DNA from: Acetatifactor sp.
Lineage (GTDB): Bacteria; Bacillota; Clostridia; Lachnospirales; Lachnospiraceae
DNA: 64,000 nucleotides
NCBI GenBank assembly: GCA_022511465.1
Contig: JAFLRM010000006.1
Coordinates: 31,157 to 95,156, forward strand
Reading direction: 5' to 3'
Position numbers and translations under genes: made by a program
Shown here: positions 51,533 to 60,492 of the stretch, piece by piece
Layout: the number at the start of each line of letters is the position of its first letter
Numbering within the stretch: position 1 is the stretch's first letter
The notes under the pieces: generated by a model
Databases searched by the model: none
The model's input: only the letters and a program-made list of their open reading frames with translations
Told to the model about the DNA's origin: nothing

Positions 51533-53824
51533 ATGAGTATTTACGATACACTTAACAGAGAGCAGAAGCAGGTCGTCACAACGGTTGACGGCCCTGTCTT
51601 ATGTTTGGCGGGGGCGGGTTCCGGCAAGACCAGAGCTTTGACCCACAGGATCGCCTATTTGATTGACGAGATGGGAGTGAATCCCTGGAATATTCTGGCG
51701 ATCACTTTTACCAATAAAGCGGCGGAGGAAATGCGGGAGAGAGTGAACCAACTGGTGGGATTTGGCGCGGATCAGATCTGGGTGACCACCTTTCACGCTA
51801 CCTGTATGCGCATTCTGCGCCGCCACATCGACAGGCTGGGGTATGATACGAAGTTTACGATCTATGACACCGACGATCAGAAAACGGTGATCAAGGGGGT
51901 CTGCAAGCGGCTTGAAGTTGACACTAAGGTTCACAAGGAGCGAGCGTTACTTAAGGCAATCTCTTCCGCTAAGGATGAATTGATCAGTGTGCAGGAATAC
52001 CAGCTGAGGGCTATGAGCGATTACAATAAGCAGACTATCGCAAGAGTGTATCGGGAGTATCAGGAGACTTTGAGGAAGAGTAACGCGCTGGACTTTGACG
52101 ATATCATCGAGAAGACGGTAGAGCTTTTCAAAGCCTGTCCGGAGGTGCTGGACTATTATCAGGAGCGCTTCCGGTATATTATGGTGGACGAATATCAGGA
52201 CACTAACACGGCACAGTTTGAGCTGATACGACTTCTTGCGGACAAGTACCGCAACCTGTGTGTGGTGGGGGACGACGACCAGTCTATTTATAAATTCCGG
52301 GGGGCCAACATCCGCAATATTCTGGACTTCGAGAAAGTTTATACGGATGCTCAGGTGGTGAAGCTGGAGCAGAATTACCGCTCCACCCAAAGCATCTTGG
52401 ATGCCGCTAATGCGGTAATCCGCAATAACGTGGGCCGAAAGGACAAGGAGCTCTGGACGGACAAGGGTGCGGGGAACCGCGTCCATCTCAGACAGTTTGA
52501 CAACGCCTACGAGGAGGCGGAGTATATTGCGGATGATATTGTACATAAGGTGAAACGGGACGGCGCGGACTATAGGGACTGTGCAGTTCTCTACCGCACC
52601 AACGCCCAGGCCAGGCTTTTGGAGGAGCGTATGGTCGTGGAGGGCATTCCCTATAATGTGGTGGGTGGCACTAACTTTTACGCAAGGCAGGAGATCAAGG
52701 ATATTTTGGCCTATTTAAAGACCATAGACAACGGACGGGACGAGGTGGCCGTGCGGCGTATTGTTAATGTGCCCAAGCGGAGCATCGGAACCGTCTCTTT
52801 GGAGAAGGTGGCAGACTACGCAGAGATACGGGATATGAGCCTCTACGATGCCATGTGCGAGGCGGATCAGATTTCCGGTCTGGGCAAGGCGGAGATGAAG
52901 ATCAAAGGCTTTGTCAATCTGATCCAGGTGTTGAGAAGCGGTCTGGAGTCCTATCCAATCTCCGATCTGATCCGGGCGATCCTGGAACGGACACAGTATG
53001 AAGAATACCTCCGCAATATGGACGACGAGAGCGCAGATGACCGTCTTGCCAATATCGACGAGTTGATCACAAAAGCAGTGAGCTATGAGGAGACACACGA
53101 CGAGCCGAATCTGTCGGAGTTCTTGGAGGAGATTGCGCTGGTGGCGGATATCGACAATGTGGAGGACGGGGACAACAGGGTGCTCCTTATGACCCTACAC
53201 TCGGCCAAGGGACTGGAGTTTCCCGTAGTGTATCTGTCGGGCATGGAGGATGGGCTGTTCCCAAGCTATATGACTATCGTGGCGGACGATCCCGGCGAAG
53301 TGGAGGAGGAGAGACGCCTTGCCTATGTGGGCATCACCAGAGCAAAGGAAGATCTGACTCTGACCTATGCCAGAAGTCGTATGGTTCGGGGAGAGACCCA
53401 GTATAATCCCGTCAGCCGCTTTGTCAGGGAAATTCCCACTGCGCTGATGGACAACACCCTTCCGAGAGGGCGGGATGAGACGTTAAAGGAGTCCATAGTA
53501 AGACAGGCGGCGGAGGTATTTCCGGAAAGTTTCCGGCCTAAGTCGATCGTGCGTCCCAGAGTGACACCTAAGGCGGACAAGCCCTTCATTGCTCAGGGAA
53601 TCGGCAGCTTGAACAAGCTGGCAGGTATCCAGAAAGGAATCGGCAGTCAGACACCGGGAGAGCTTGACTATGTGGAGGGCGACAGAGTCCGTCACATCAA
53701 GTATGGTGACGGCAGTGTGCTGAATATCACAAAGGAGCCGAGGGATTACAAGGTGACAGTACTCTTTGATCAGGCAGGGCAGAAGATCATGTACGCCTCT
53801 TTTGCAAAGCTGAAGAAAATATAA
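51533..53824 (+). CDS. pcrA: UvrD-family DNA helicase PcrA
   Basis: 763 aa. The ATG at 51533 has GGAG at 51524-51527; an in-frame start 45 nt earlier overlaps the previous gene. Superfamily 1 motifs: Q motif near LNREQKQVV, Walker A AGAGSGKT (26-33), VDEYQDTN (motif II), VGDDDQSIYKFRGA (III), LMTLHSAKGLEFP (V), VGITRAKEDL (VI). The C-terminal tail fits PcrA. It acts in repair and replication-fork maintenance. Confidence 0.95.
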   Translation: MSIYDTLNREQKQVVTTVDGPVLCLAGAGSGKTRALTHRIAYLIDEMGVNPWNILAITFTNKAAEEMRERVNQLVGFGADQIWVTTFHATCMRILRRHIDRLGYDTKFTIYDTDDQKTVIKGVCKRLEVDTKVHKERALLKAISSAKDELISVQEYQLRAMSDYNKQTIARVYREYQETLRKSNALDFDDIIEKTVELFKACPEVLDYYQERFRYIMVDEYQDTNTAQFELIRLLADKYRNLCVVGDDDQSIYKFRGANIRNILDFEKVYTDAQVVKLEQNYRSTQSILDAANAVIRNNVGRKDKELWTDKGAGNRVHLRQFDNAYEEAEYIADDIVHKVKRDGADYRDCAVLYRTNAQARLLEERMVVEGIPYNVVGGTNFYARQEIKDILAYLKTIDNGRDEVAVRRIVNVPKRSIGTVSLEKVADYAEIRDMSLYDAMCEADQISGLGKAEMKIKGFVNLIQVLRSGLESYPISDLIRAILERTQYEEYLRNMDDESADDRLANIDELITKAVSYEETHDEPNLSEFLEEIALVADIDNVEDGDNRVLLMTLHSAKGLEFPVVYLSGMEDGLFPSYMTIVADDPGEVEEERRLAYVGITRAKEDLTLTYARSRMVRGETQYNPVSRFVREIPTALMDNTLPRGRDETLKESIVRQAAEVFPESFRPKSIVRPRVTPKADKPFIAQGIGSLNKLAGIQKGIGSQTPGELDYVEGDRVRHIKYGDGSVLNITKEPRDYKVTVLFDQAGQKIMYASFAKLKKI

Positions 53825-53938
53825 TAAATTAAAAAGTTTGTGAAAGATTTGTAGTAATTTTAGAAAGAATGTGGTATTCTATAAGAAGCGTATGTACTAT
53901 TGGGAAGTTTCGTTTCCAAGAGAAAGGTAGGTAAACGT

Positions 53939-54238
53939 ATGAACAGGCTGGAAAATTTAAGGCTGGAGAATCTTGTGGATGCAGTGAAAGCGAGCGAGCT
54001 GAGCGGGCTTATCAACGGTAAGCTTCTGGCGAAGAAGGAGGAAGAAGAGAAGAAGAAAAATGTTCTTCTCTGCGTGCTTGCGATCATTGCAGCTGTTGTG
54101 ATCGCGGCAACGGTAGCTTACGCTGTATATCGTTATTTCAAGCCGGATTATCTGGATGACTTCGAGGACGATTTTGAGGACGACTTCGAAGACATTGAAG
54201 AAGACGACGATATCTTCGAGGACGAGGGAGAGAGCTAA
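53939..54238 (+). CDS. Small membrane protein with acidic repeat tail
   Basis: 99 aa. The ATG at 53939 follows GAAAGGTAGG. A helical N-terminus rich in Lys/Glu is followed by one membrane helix (about 40-61) and a tail of tandem DDFED/DDIFED units. No family is recognised. The stop is 4 nt before rlmD, so the two are probably cotranscribed. Confidence 0.7.
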   Translation: MNRLENLRLENLVDAVKASELSGLINGKLLAKKEEEEKKKNVLLCVLAIIAAVVIAATVAYAVYRYFKPDYLDDFEDDFEDDFEDIEEDDDIFEDEGES

Positions 54239-54242
54239 GCCC

Positions 54243-55736
54243 ATGAAAAAAGGACAGGTTTGCGAGGGTGTTGTAGAGCGGGTAGATTTCCCCAACCGGG
54301 GCGTTGTGAGGGTCGGGGAGGACACCGTGATCGTGAAGAACAGCCTGCCTGGACAAAAAGTGAGGCTTTTAGTCAATAAAGTGAGAAGTGGGAAGGCGGA
54401 AGGCCGCCTGATGGAGGTGCTGGAAAAGTCACCTCTGGAAACAGGCCGTTCGTGTTCCCTTTTTGGGTTATGCGGAGGATGTACTTACCTTTCCCTTCCC
54501 TATGAGGAACAACTGAAAATCAAGGAGGACCAGATAAAGAGACTTCTTGACGGTGTGCTGGGGGCGCAGGAAGCGCCTTGGAATTGGGAGGGGATCAAAG
54601 GGAGTCCCAAGGTTTACGAGTACCGCAACAAAATGGAATTCTCCTTTGGGGACGCGTACAAGGACGGGCCTCTCTCGCTGGGAATGCACAGGAGAGGCAG
54701 TTTTTATGATGTGGTCACAGTGAGTGACTGTGAGATCGTGGATGCGGACTACCGTCGGATACTCACTACCGTCAGAGATTATTTTGCGGAGCGGAACGTG
54801 ACTTTCTTCCATCGGCTGAGCCATGAAGGCTATCTGCGGCATTTGCTGGTGCGAAAGGCTTCCCGCACGGGAGAGATTCTGGCGGCGCTGGTGACTACAT
54901 CCCAGGAACCGTGGGGGAGTGGGAAGGCAGTGGCACCTGCATTAGAAGGCTTTGGAGAAAAAGATGCGCCAGAACATGAGAGTGGAAGAGATGAAGAGTT
55001 GTTGCAGGGGTTTCGGGATTGCCTGCTTGAATTGGAACAGTCGGGGCAATTGAAGGGGCGCTTTGCCGGAATTTTACATATTGTCAACGATGCCGTTGCG
55101 GATGTGATAAAGAGTGATCGGACGGATATCTTATATGGGCAGGACTATTTCTATGAGGAACTTTTGGGTTTGCGGTTCAAGGTGTCTGTATTTTCTTTCT
55201 TTCAAACGAACTCCTACAGTGCGGAAGTGTTGTACGAAACAGCCAGGGAGTATGTGGATGATCTGGGAGGCAGTTCAGACAAGCGATCAGATAAAGTTGT
55301 GTTTGACCTCTACAGCGGCACCGGAACCATCGCCCAATTGATGGCGCCTGTGGCAGGTAAAGTGATCGGAGTGGAGATTGTCGAGGAGGCCGTGGAGGCC
55401 GCCAGAGAGAATGCCAAGGAGAACGGGCTTACCAACTGTGAGTTTATCGCGGGGGATGTACTGAAGGTGTTGGCGGAACTGGAGGAGAAGCCGAACCTGA
55501 TCATTTTAGATCCGCCCAGGGACGGCATTCATTCTAAAGTGTTGCCGAGGATCATCGGGTACGGTGTGGACAGGATCGTGTACATATCCTGCAAGCCCAC
55601 CAGTTTGGTGCGGGATCTGGAGGCGTTTTTGAAGAGCGGATATCAGGTGGAGAGAGCGGTGGCCGTGGATCAGTTTCCTTGGACGGCGAATTGCGAGGTC
55701 ATAACCCTGTTGCAAAGAGTCAAGGAAAATAAATAA
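54243..55736 (+). CDS. rlmD: 23S rRNA (uracil-C5)-methyltransferase RlmD/RumA
   Basis: 497 aa. An N-terminal TRAM domain (about 1-60) is followed by the Fe-S cysteines CSLFGLCGGC (Cys71, 77, 80). The SAM domain has FDLYSGTGTIAQLM. The catalytic part has LDPPRDGIHSKV and nucleophile Cys in VYISCKPTSL. About 30 extra Gly/Glu-rich residues sit near 225-255. It methylates a 23S rRNA uridine. The last 16 codons (from 55689) repeat at 60111, because integrative elements use this 3' end as their target. Confidence 0.93.
   Translation: MKKGQVCEGVVERVDFPNRGVVRVGEDTVIVKNSLPGQKVRLLVNKVRSGKAEGRLMEVLEKSPLETGRSCSLFGLCGGCTYLSLPYEEQLKIKEDQIKRLLDGVLGAQEAPWNWEGIKGSPKVYEYRNKMEFSFGDAYKDGPLSLGMHRRGSFYDVVTVSDCEIVDADYRRILTTVRDYFAERNVTFFHRLSHEGYLRHLLVRKASRTGEILAALVTTSQEPWGSGKAVAPALEGFGEKDAPEHESGRDEELLQGFRDCLLELEQSGQLKGRFAGILHIVNDAVADVIKSDRTDILYGQDYFYEELLGLRFKVSVFSFFQTNSYSAEVLYETAREYVDDLGGSSDKRSDKVVFDLYSGTGTIAQLMAPVAGKVIGVEIVEEAVEAARENAKENGLTNCEFIAGDVLKVLAELEEKPNLIILDPPRDGIHSKVLPRIIGYGVDRIVYISCKPTSLVRDLEAFLKSGYQVERAVAVDQFPWTANCEVITLLQRVKENK
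55689..55721 (+). repeat. Left element junction at the rlmD 3' end (repeat copy 1)
   Basis: 33 nt beginning AATTGCGAGGTCATAACC and ending AAAGAGTC. It is identical to 60111-60143 except for one base (C versus T). It encodes the RlmD residues NCEVITLLQRV. I read it as the host-element left junction (B-P'). Confidence 0.85.
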
Positions 55737-55819
55737 GCAAAATACAGTAGGTAGAACAAAAGAGGTGTTGGTCCGGCACGTTAAAGAAAGGGCAAAAAAG
55801 AATAAAACAGGATTAATAA

Positions 55820-55877
55820 GAAAAGGGCATTAAAGTACAATCATTTAGGGAATGACGGGTACGATAATGTCTTTTTT
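55820..55877. repeat. Left-end block shared by both elements (copy 1)
   Basis: AAAAGG(G)CATTAAAGT, ACAATCATTT, then ATAATGTCTTTT. The same series, diverged, occurs at 60216-60274 at a similar distance from the junction (about 100 bp). The gap 55737-56048 holds no gene; this block may be a recombinase or promoter region. Confidence 0.6.
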
Positions 55878-56048
55878 GGTGCCATTAATGCATCTATCAC
55901 AATTTTATTAGGTTTTGCATAAGTTTTAGTTTTGGTAAAAAGAGTTACAAATCGGAAAAGGAGGCGAAGGTATGATGAAATCACTATGCAAGGTACTATT
56001 TCATGTGTTAGGATAAACGAAAATTATATGTACGAAGGATAATGGATA

Positions 56049-57272
56049 ATGAAGAAAGTTAGAAAAATAGAAGTTGTAAAGAACAGCATTGAAAAATGTA
56101 GGAGAAAAGTTGCTGCGTATTGCAGAGTCAGTACCAAATATGAAAGCCAAAAATCTAGTATTGATTTGCAAATAAGTTACTATACAAGATTAATTAATGA
56201 AAACCCGGAATGGGACAATGCAGGAATATATATCGATTATGGTAGCAGGTGCCGGATAAAAGGCAGGGAAGGATTTTGTAAAATGATCCAGAAAGCTTTG
56301 GAAGGAGAAATTGACTATATCATTACAAAATCTATCAGTAGATTTTCCGGCAATACCGTAGATATGCTACAGACTATTCGGAAACTGAAAGAAAACGGAG
56401 TTGTTGTATATTTTGAAAAGGAAGAACTGGACAGTACGGATGAACGAGCTGAACAGATGATTACAATATATACGGCATTGGCACAGGAGGAGATTCGAAA
56501 CATGAGCGAAAACATTAAATGGGGCTATGAACAAAAATTTGCAAAAGGTGAGCTGCTGAACAATTACAAATTGTTTTATGGGTATTATGTTCAGGATGGA
56601 GAGTTAAAAATTAATGACGAACAGGCAAAAGTAGTGAGAAATATATTTCAATGGTACATAGAAGGTTTTTCTTTTCGGCAGATAAAACTGGAATTGGAAA
56701 GACAGGGCATTTTGACTGCTTCAGGTGGGAAGGTATGGCATGAAAAAGTGATACAGGGTATGCTGCGCAATGAGAAATATTGTGGTGATACGATGCTTCA
56801 GAAAACTATTACAGAAGATTTTTTGACCGGAAAGAGGGTAAAGAATGACGGACAAAAAGCAAGGTATTATGTATATAATAGTCATAAAGGAATTGTGTCT
56901 AAAGAAGTTTACATGAAAGCTGTCTGTGAAATGAACAGCCGTAGGCGTGTTGTCAAGTATGATGATGGGACGGTTGAAAGCAGAAAGAAATATAATGGGC
57001 AAAATTTGCTGGGAAATTTATTGGTTTGTGGAGAATGTGGTGCATCATTTAGAAGAAGAACGGAGAGAGGAAAAGTGGTATATCGATGTGCAACAAGGAT
57101 TGAAAAGGGGAGAGAATCTTGTAAGGAGTCACCAACCATAGAGGAGGAATGGATGAAAGGGGAATTGGGTAGACGAGTTTGTGATGGAGAGTATGATGAA
57201 AAACTGGTACGAGCGAGGGTGGAGGAAGTGATTATTTTGAAAGGGAAAGGCCTTAACTTAATTCTAAAATAA
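56049..57272 (+). CDS. Large serine recombinase (integrase)
   Basis: 407 aa, ATG with GAAGGA about 9 nt upstream. The resolvase catalytic domain (about 18-160) has VAAYCRVSTK with nucleophile Ser28, and ITKSISRFSGN with conserved Arg. A recombinase domain (PF07508, about 170-290: GYYVQDGELKIN...NEKYCGDTMLQKT) and a zinc-ribbon beta domain with CGECGASF are present. The coiled-coil C-terminus is short, so it is smaller than typical integrases of 450-550 aa. It most likely catalyses integration at rlmD. It lies at the left end of element 1, as expected for such elements. Confidence 0.88.
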   Translation: MKKVRKIEVVKNSIEKCRRKVAAYCRVSTKYESQKSSIDLQISYYTRLINENPEWDNAGIYIDYGSRCRIKGREGFCKMIQKALEGEIDYIITKSISRFSGNTVDMLQTIRKLKENGVVVYFEKEELDSTDERAEQMITIYTALAQEEIRNMSENIKWGYEQKFAKGELLNNYKLFYGYYVQDGELKINDEQAKVVRNIFQWYIEGFSFRQIKLELERQGILTASGGKVWHEKVIQGMLRNEKYCGDTMLQKTITEDFLTGKRVKNDGQKARYYVYNSHKGIVSKEVYMKAVCEMNSRRRVVKYDDGTVESRKKYNGQNLLGNLLVCGECGASFRRRTERGKVVYRCATRIEKGRESCKESPTIEEEWMKGELGRRVCDGEYDEKLVRARVEEVIILKGKGLNLILK

Positions 57273-57380
57273 GATTGTCAAAATAATATTCTGGCTTAAA
57301 CTGGAAAGATACAATACAAAAACATAAGCATTTATCTTAGGGATAATGGAATTAGGACAACTACCAAACAAGTCAAATAA

Positions 57381-57533
57381 CTTAATAATCTTGTAAATGA
57401 AAAGTTCATAGGAGATGCCCTGCTACAGAAAATATATACAGAAGATTTTATGACCAAGAAAAGAATTCTTAAGAAACGGCTCTCGACAAATGCGACATAC
57501 TTTTGCGATTTCTACCTGTGTCCGGTAGAATAA
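57381..57533 (+). pseudogene. Fragment of a second serine recombinase
   Basis: An open stretch without a start encodes EKFIGDALLQKIYTEDF and MTKKRI. This lines up with NEKYCGDTMLQKTITEDF and LTGKRV of the intact recombinase at 56049-57272. Only about 30 residues match before it diverges and stops at 57531. It looks like the scar of an earlier integrase gene. Confidence 0.65.
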
Positions 57534-57628
57534 TTCCTTGGGTATGATTGAATTTTGATGATTTTTTATAAAGTACTGCGGGAAAGGGAATTACTGGGCA
57601 AAACAATACAACATAATATAGCTTATGA

Positions 57629-57657
57629 TTGTAGTTTTTGCCATTATATACTATAAT
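57629..57657 (+). promoter_or_regulatory. Sigma-A-type promoter upstream of the OLD-like remnant
   Basis: TTGTAG (57629-57634), 17 nt, TATAAT (57652-57657), 36 nt before the ATG of the remnant. It may now serve the NACHT gene as well. Confidence 0.65.
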
Positions 57658-57693
57658 TGTATTAATCCAACAAATAGGGTGGTGAAAGGATAT

Positions 57694-57934
57694 ATGAAAT
57701 TTGAAAAATATTTATTAAGAATTTAATAAATTCTGAAGATATTGAACTTAAGTTATCAAATAATAATATTTTTTTCGGTTTGAATGATGTTGGAAAAAAT
57801 AATTTATTGTATGCTATATGTTATGTATTTGATAGGGATATTCGTAGGAAAACCATTTAGATTCTGATTTTCATAATAAGTAGCTTGATAAGCCAATTGA
57901 AATTATAGTACAATTATTTTTAATGAATAGATAA
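57694..57934 (+). pseudogene. Remnant of an OLD-like ATPase/nuclease gene
   Basis: A start with GAAAGGA is followed within 11 codons by a stop. The next frame reads NLINSEDIELKLSNNN, then IFFGLNDVGKNNLLYAICYV with a degenerate P-loop (normally GLND-GKTNLL) and DRDIRRK. A further frame gives DSDFHNK-stop and DKPIEIIVQLFL. These pieces match the N-terminus of OLD-family (overcoming lysogenisation defect) ATP-dependent endonucleases. At least two frameshifts/stops and loss of the remainder make it non-functional. Confidence 0.65.
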
Positions 57935-57969
57935 TATTGATTTTTATGAAGAGGAGGCAAGTAGGCTAT

Positions 57970-59817
57970 ATGAAAGAAGAGTATAATATTAAAGGTATTG
58001 CATCTGAAGTAATTACTGAATTAGCTCAGAATGCTGCGAAGTGTTTATACAATAAAATTAAAAACTTTGTGATTGATAGTCATTATAAGGATGAAATTGA
58101 TTTTGGAAATGCATTTGAAGATTATCTTAACTATTCAAAAAACATAAATGAGAAAGTTAAAACATTATTATATCGAAGAGAAGCTAAATCATTGTATTCG
58201 TTTTTTGAGTATATTGATTTGTTCAAAGAAAATAAGTCTATTCCATCTAATGATATTAATAAGATACTTTGTCTTGGAAATAGACTTATTATTACAGGGA
58301 CAGGAGGAGCTGGAAAAAGTGTATTAATGAAGCATTTTTTCTTAAACACTATAAATAATACTAATTATATTCCTGTGTTAATCGAGATGAGAGGAATGAA
58401 TGAAAAAGATGTAGAAGGGGTAGATTTAGTAGATTATATTTATTATACTATGAAAAGTCAGAAGTTTTCTATTGATAAGAAGTACTTTGAATATAGTTTA
58501 GATACTGTTAAATATGTTTTTTTGATGGACGGATTTGATGAAGTTAGGCATGAGTTATCTGAACATATTATGAAAGAAATTATAATCTTATGTAGAAAAT
58601 ATCCGCAAAATTATTATATAATAACATCTAGACCGCTTCAAGAGTTTGTAGGTTGGCATGATTTCCAAGAATTGACTACCAGACCTTTTACGAAAAAACA
58701 AGCATTATCATTAATTAAAAAATTGGAATATGACCCAGATATAAAAAATAAATTTTATAATGATCTTGATAAGTTTCTGTTTAATGATAATAAATATAAA
58801 TCATTTGCATCAAATCCGTTGTTGCTTACAATTATGCTTATTACATATGAAAACAGATTTTCTTTACCAAGCAATTTTAACGATTTTTTTGAACAGGCCT
58901 TTACTACCTTATTTCATAGCCATGATGCAACAAAAAGTGGCTTTAAACGAATAATATTATCAAAATTAGGGTATGAAGATTTTAAAAAATTATTTTCATA
59001 TTTATGTTTCAAGTCATATTTTAATGGTGAATATTCATTTTCAGAAAGTCGCTTACTTAAATATATTGAAGAGGCAAAAATAAAACACATAATACAAGCA
59101 GAGTATAGTACAGAAGAGTACTTGGAAGATTTGACAGTTTCTGTGTGTGTTCTGTTGCAGGAAGGTTTAAATTACTATTTTACACACCGATCATTTCAAG
59201 AATATTTTGCGGCTTGTTTTGCTGTACAACTGGATGATGAAAAACAAAAAATGTTTTTTTCGCTTTGGTTAAAGGAAAAAACAATTAAGTTTACTGGAAT
59301 TTTTCTGGATATGCTTTATGAATTAGAACCTAGCCGATTTATAAAAAATATTGTTGCTCCAGGAGTATTAGAATTAGAAAAACTATATATAGAAAATGAA
59401 AATTCTGATGAATGGTTAATAAATAATTTTGGTGGTAATGTATCTATAAAAGTGAACAATAAAATGGGTGTTAAATATATTTCGACTAAAATAAAAAATT
59501 TTTATTATACACACGTTGTGCTCCTTGCCTGTAGAATAGGCGGTTTAACAGTTAAGCGAATAGGGGTTGACGATGATAAGTTGCTTGAAATTGCATCTAG
59601 GCAGCAGGAGCTTATTAGAAATCTTGAGAAGAAATATTCTTTAAACCAAGAAATTACTTTTGAGCAAATTAAAGAAGATGGCTATTATTATCAATTGCTG
59701 GAAGGTATGTATTGGATAACTGAAAGGTATAATTTTGCAATTAAATTTATTCATGACTTTCTCGCATCTAATCAAAAGGGGTATAATAATTATATAGATA
59801 TGTTGGGTGAAATTTAG
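57970..59817 (+). CDS. NACHT-domain STAND NTPase, putative anti-phage defence protein
   Basis: 615 aa from the ATG at 57970 (TAGG 5-8 nt upstream; a farther in-frame start exists). The N-terminal 90 residues are helical and not recognised. The NACHT domain has Walker A GTGGAGKS (110-117), Walker B FLMDGFDEV (184-192), sensor ITSRP (219-223) and the winged-helix part ending at FTHRSFQEYFAA (404-415), a hallmark of NACHT proteins. The C-terminal about 200 residues contain no visible repeats. This layout matches bacterial NACHT (bNACHT) proteins, related to NLR immune receptors, several of which protect against phage. Effector and trigger cannot be read here. It is the only intact cargo gene of element 1. 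Confidence 0.85.
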   Translation: MKEEYNIKGIASEVITELAQNAAKCLYNKIKNFVIDSHYKDEIDFGNAFEDYLNYSKNINEKVKTLLYRREAKSLYSFFEYIDLFKENKSIPSNDINKILCLGNRLIITGTGGAGKSVLMKHFFLNTINNTNYIPVLIEMRGMNEKDVEGVDLVDYIYYTMKSQKFSIDKKYFEYSLDTVKYVFLMDGFDEVRHELSEHIMKEIIILCRKYPQNYYIITSRPLQEFVGWHDFQELTTRPFTKKQALSLIKKLEYDPDIKNKFYNDLDKFLFNDNKYKSFASNPLLLTIMLITYENRFSLPSNFNDFFEQAFTTLFHSHDATKSGFKRIILSKLGYEDFKKLFSYLCFKSYFNGEYSFSESRLLKYIEEAKIKHIIQAEYSTEEYLEDLTVSVCVLLQEGLNYYFTHRSFQEYFAACFAVQLDDEKQKMFFSLWLKEKTIKFTGIFLDMLYELEPSRFIKNIVAPGVLELEKLYIENENSDEWLINNFGGNVSIKVNNKMGVKYISTKIKNFYYTHVVLLACRIGGLTVKRIGVDDDKLLEIASRQQELIRNLEKKYSLNQEITFEQIKEDGYYYQLLEGMYWITERYNFAIKFIHDFLASNQKGYNNYIDMLGEI

Positions 59818-60110
59818 ATAATATAGTTATCATATTGATGAGTCAAATAACTTTTACATTTAGAGAATTAATTTAGTGAAAGATAATGTGAGAAAAGAAT
59901 GTACTAATAAAAACTTGGCTGATTACATACTTTGTTCAATGTAATACGTTAAAAGATCCCGCTTTTGGGGGCTTTATTGTAAATAGTTGAGACAGTATCT
60001 ATATATTTGCATTAAAAAAAGTACCATGTATATTTGAAATATTAATGAGCATAATTGTAACTTTAGGTTTAAGATAGTTAAGTTCGCACATCTTTATTGC
60101 TCCTTCAAGG
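59818..60110. other. Right end of element 1 with a degenerate extra junction
   Basis: No gene is present. CTTTATTG (59972-59979) and AATAGTTGAGACAGTAT (59982-59998) resemble the right-end block plus core at 63918-63955 (CTTTATTG..., AATGTGGAGACGGTAT). At 60089-60110 the intact right-end block CATCTTTATTGC-CC-TCA-GG leads into the repeat. This suggests that an older element end was left behind inside element 1. Confidence 0.5.
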
Positions 60111-60143
60111 AATTGCGAGGTCATAACTCTGTTGCAAAGAGTC
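60089..60143 (+). repeat. Central junction between elements 1 and 2 (repeat copy 2)
   Basis: The right-end block 60089-60110 joins the 33-nt repeat 60111-60143, which differs at one base from 55689-55721. The frame across it encodes IFIAPSRN-CEVITLLQRVERKNEC and then stops. It is a tandem P-P' junction: right end of element 1 fused to the left end of element 2. Confidence 0.8.
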
Positions 60144-60215
60144 GAAAGGAAAAATGAGTGCTGATGACTTGGTATGTTCAGAAAAGATGAACTAAAGCGG
60201 AATAGGGTTAGAGAA

Positions 60216-60274
60216 TAAAAAGGAGACATTAGAGTGTAATCATTTTGGTGATAGCAAGTAAAATAATGTCTTTT
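60216..60274. repeat. Left-end block shared by both elements (copy 2)
   Basis: AAAAAGGAGACATTAGAGT, GTAATCATTT, then AAATAATGTCTTTT. It is the diverged partner of 55820-55877. The gap 60144-60492 holds no gene apart from this block and the promoter at 60416. Confidence 0.6.
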
Positions 60275-60415
60275 GCATTATTTGAGTGTAGTTTACTAAT
60301 GAACACACAAAATAGCACAATTGTAACAATTTCGAGGTAATGCTAATAGAGTAAGTAGTCAAGTGTGAGGAGTTACCTTATAAAGATAAGTCAATAAAAA
60401 TAGTTGATGGTTTTA

Positions 60416-60444
60416 TTGATCATAATAAATATATTTAGTACAAT
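60416..60444 (+). promoter_or_regulatory. Sigma-A-type promoter of the TIR gene
   Basis: TTGATC (60416-60421), 17 nt, TACAAT (60439-60444), 49 nt before the ATG, which has a GGGGG ribosome site. Confidence 0.6.
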
Positions 60445-60492
60445 GAAAAAATACAGATATTATATCTATGTAAATATGATAGGGGGATAATA

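Larger units (their letters stand above)
55689..60110. mobile_element. Integrative element 1 in rlmD, carrying a NACHT defence gene
   Basis: About 4.4 kb, bounded by the 33-bp repeat at 55689 and 60111 and by the right-end block 60089-60110 (CATCTTTATTGC then CC, TCA, GG). Composition is far richer in A+T than the chromosome before 55.7 kb. Contents: serine recombinase (56049-57272), recombinase fragment, OLD-like remnant, NACHT ATPase. No conjugation, replication or relaxase gene is seen, so it is a small integrative element and may depend on others for transfer. Confidence 0.75.

Noticed and set aside
59950..59975. Terminator-like GATCCCGCTTTTGGGGGC after the NACHT gene
   Set aside because: The stem is only 3-4 bp of C-G pairs with no U-run, and it is far from the stop codon.
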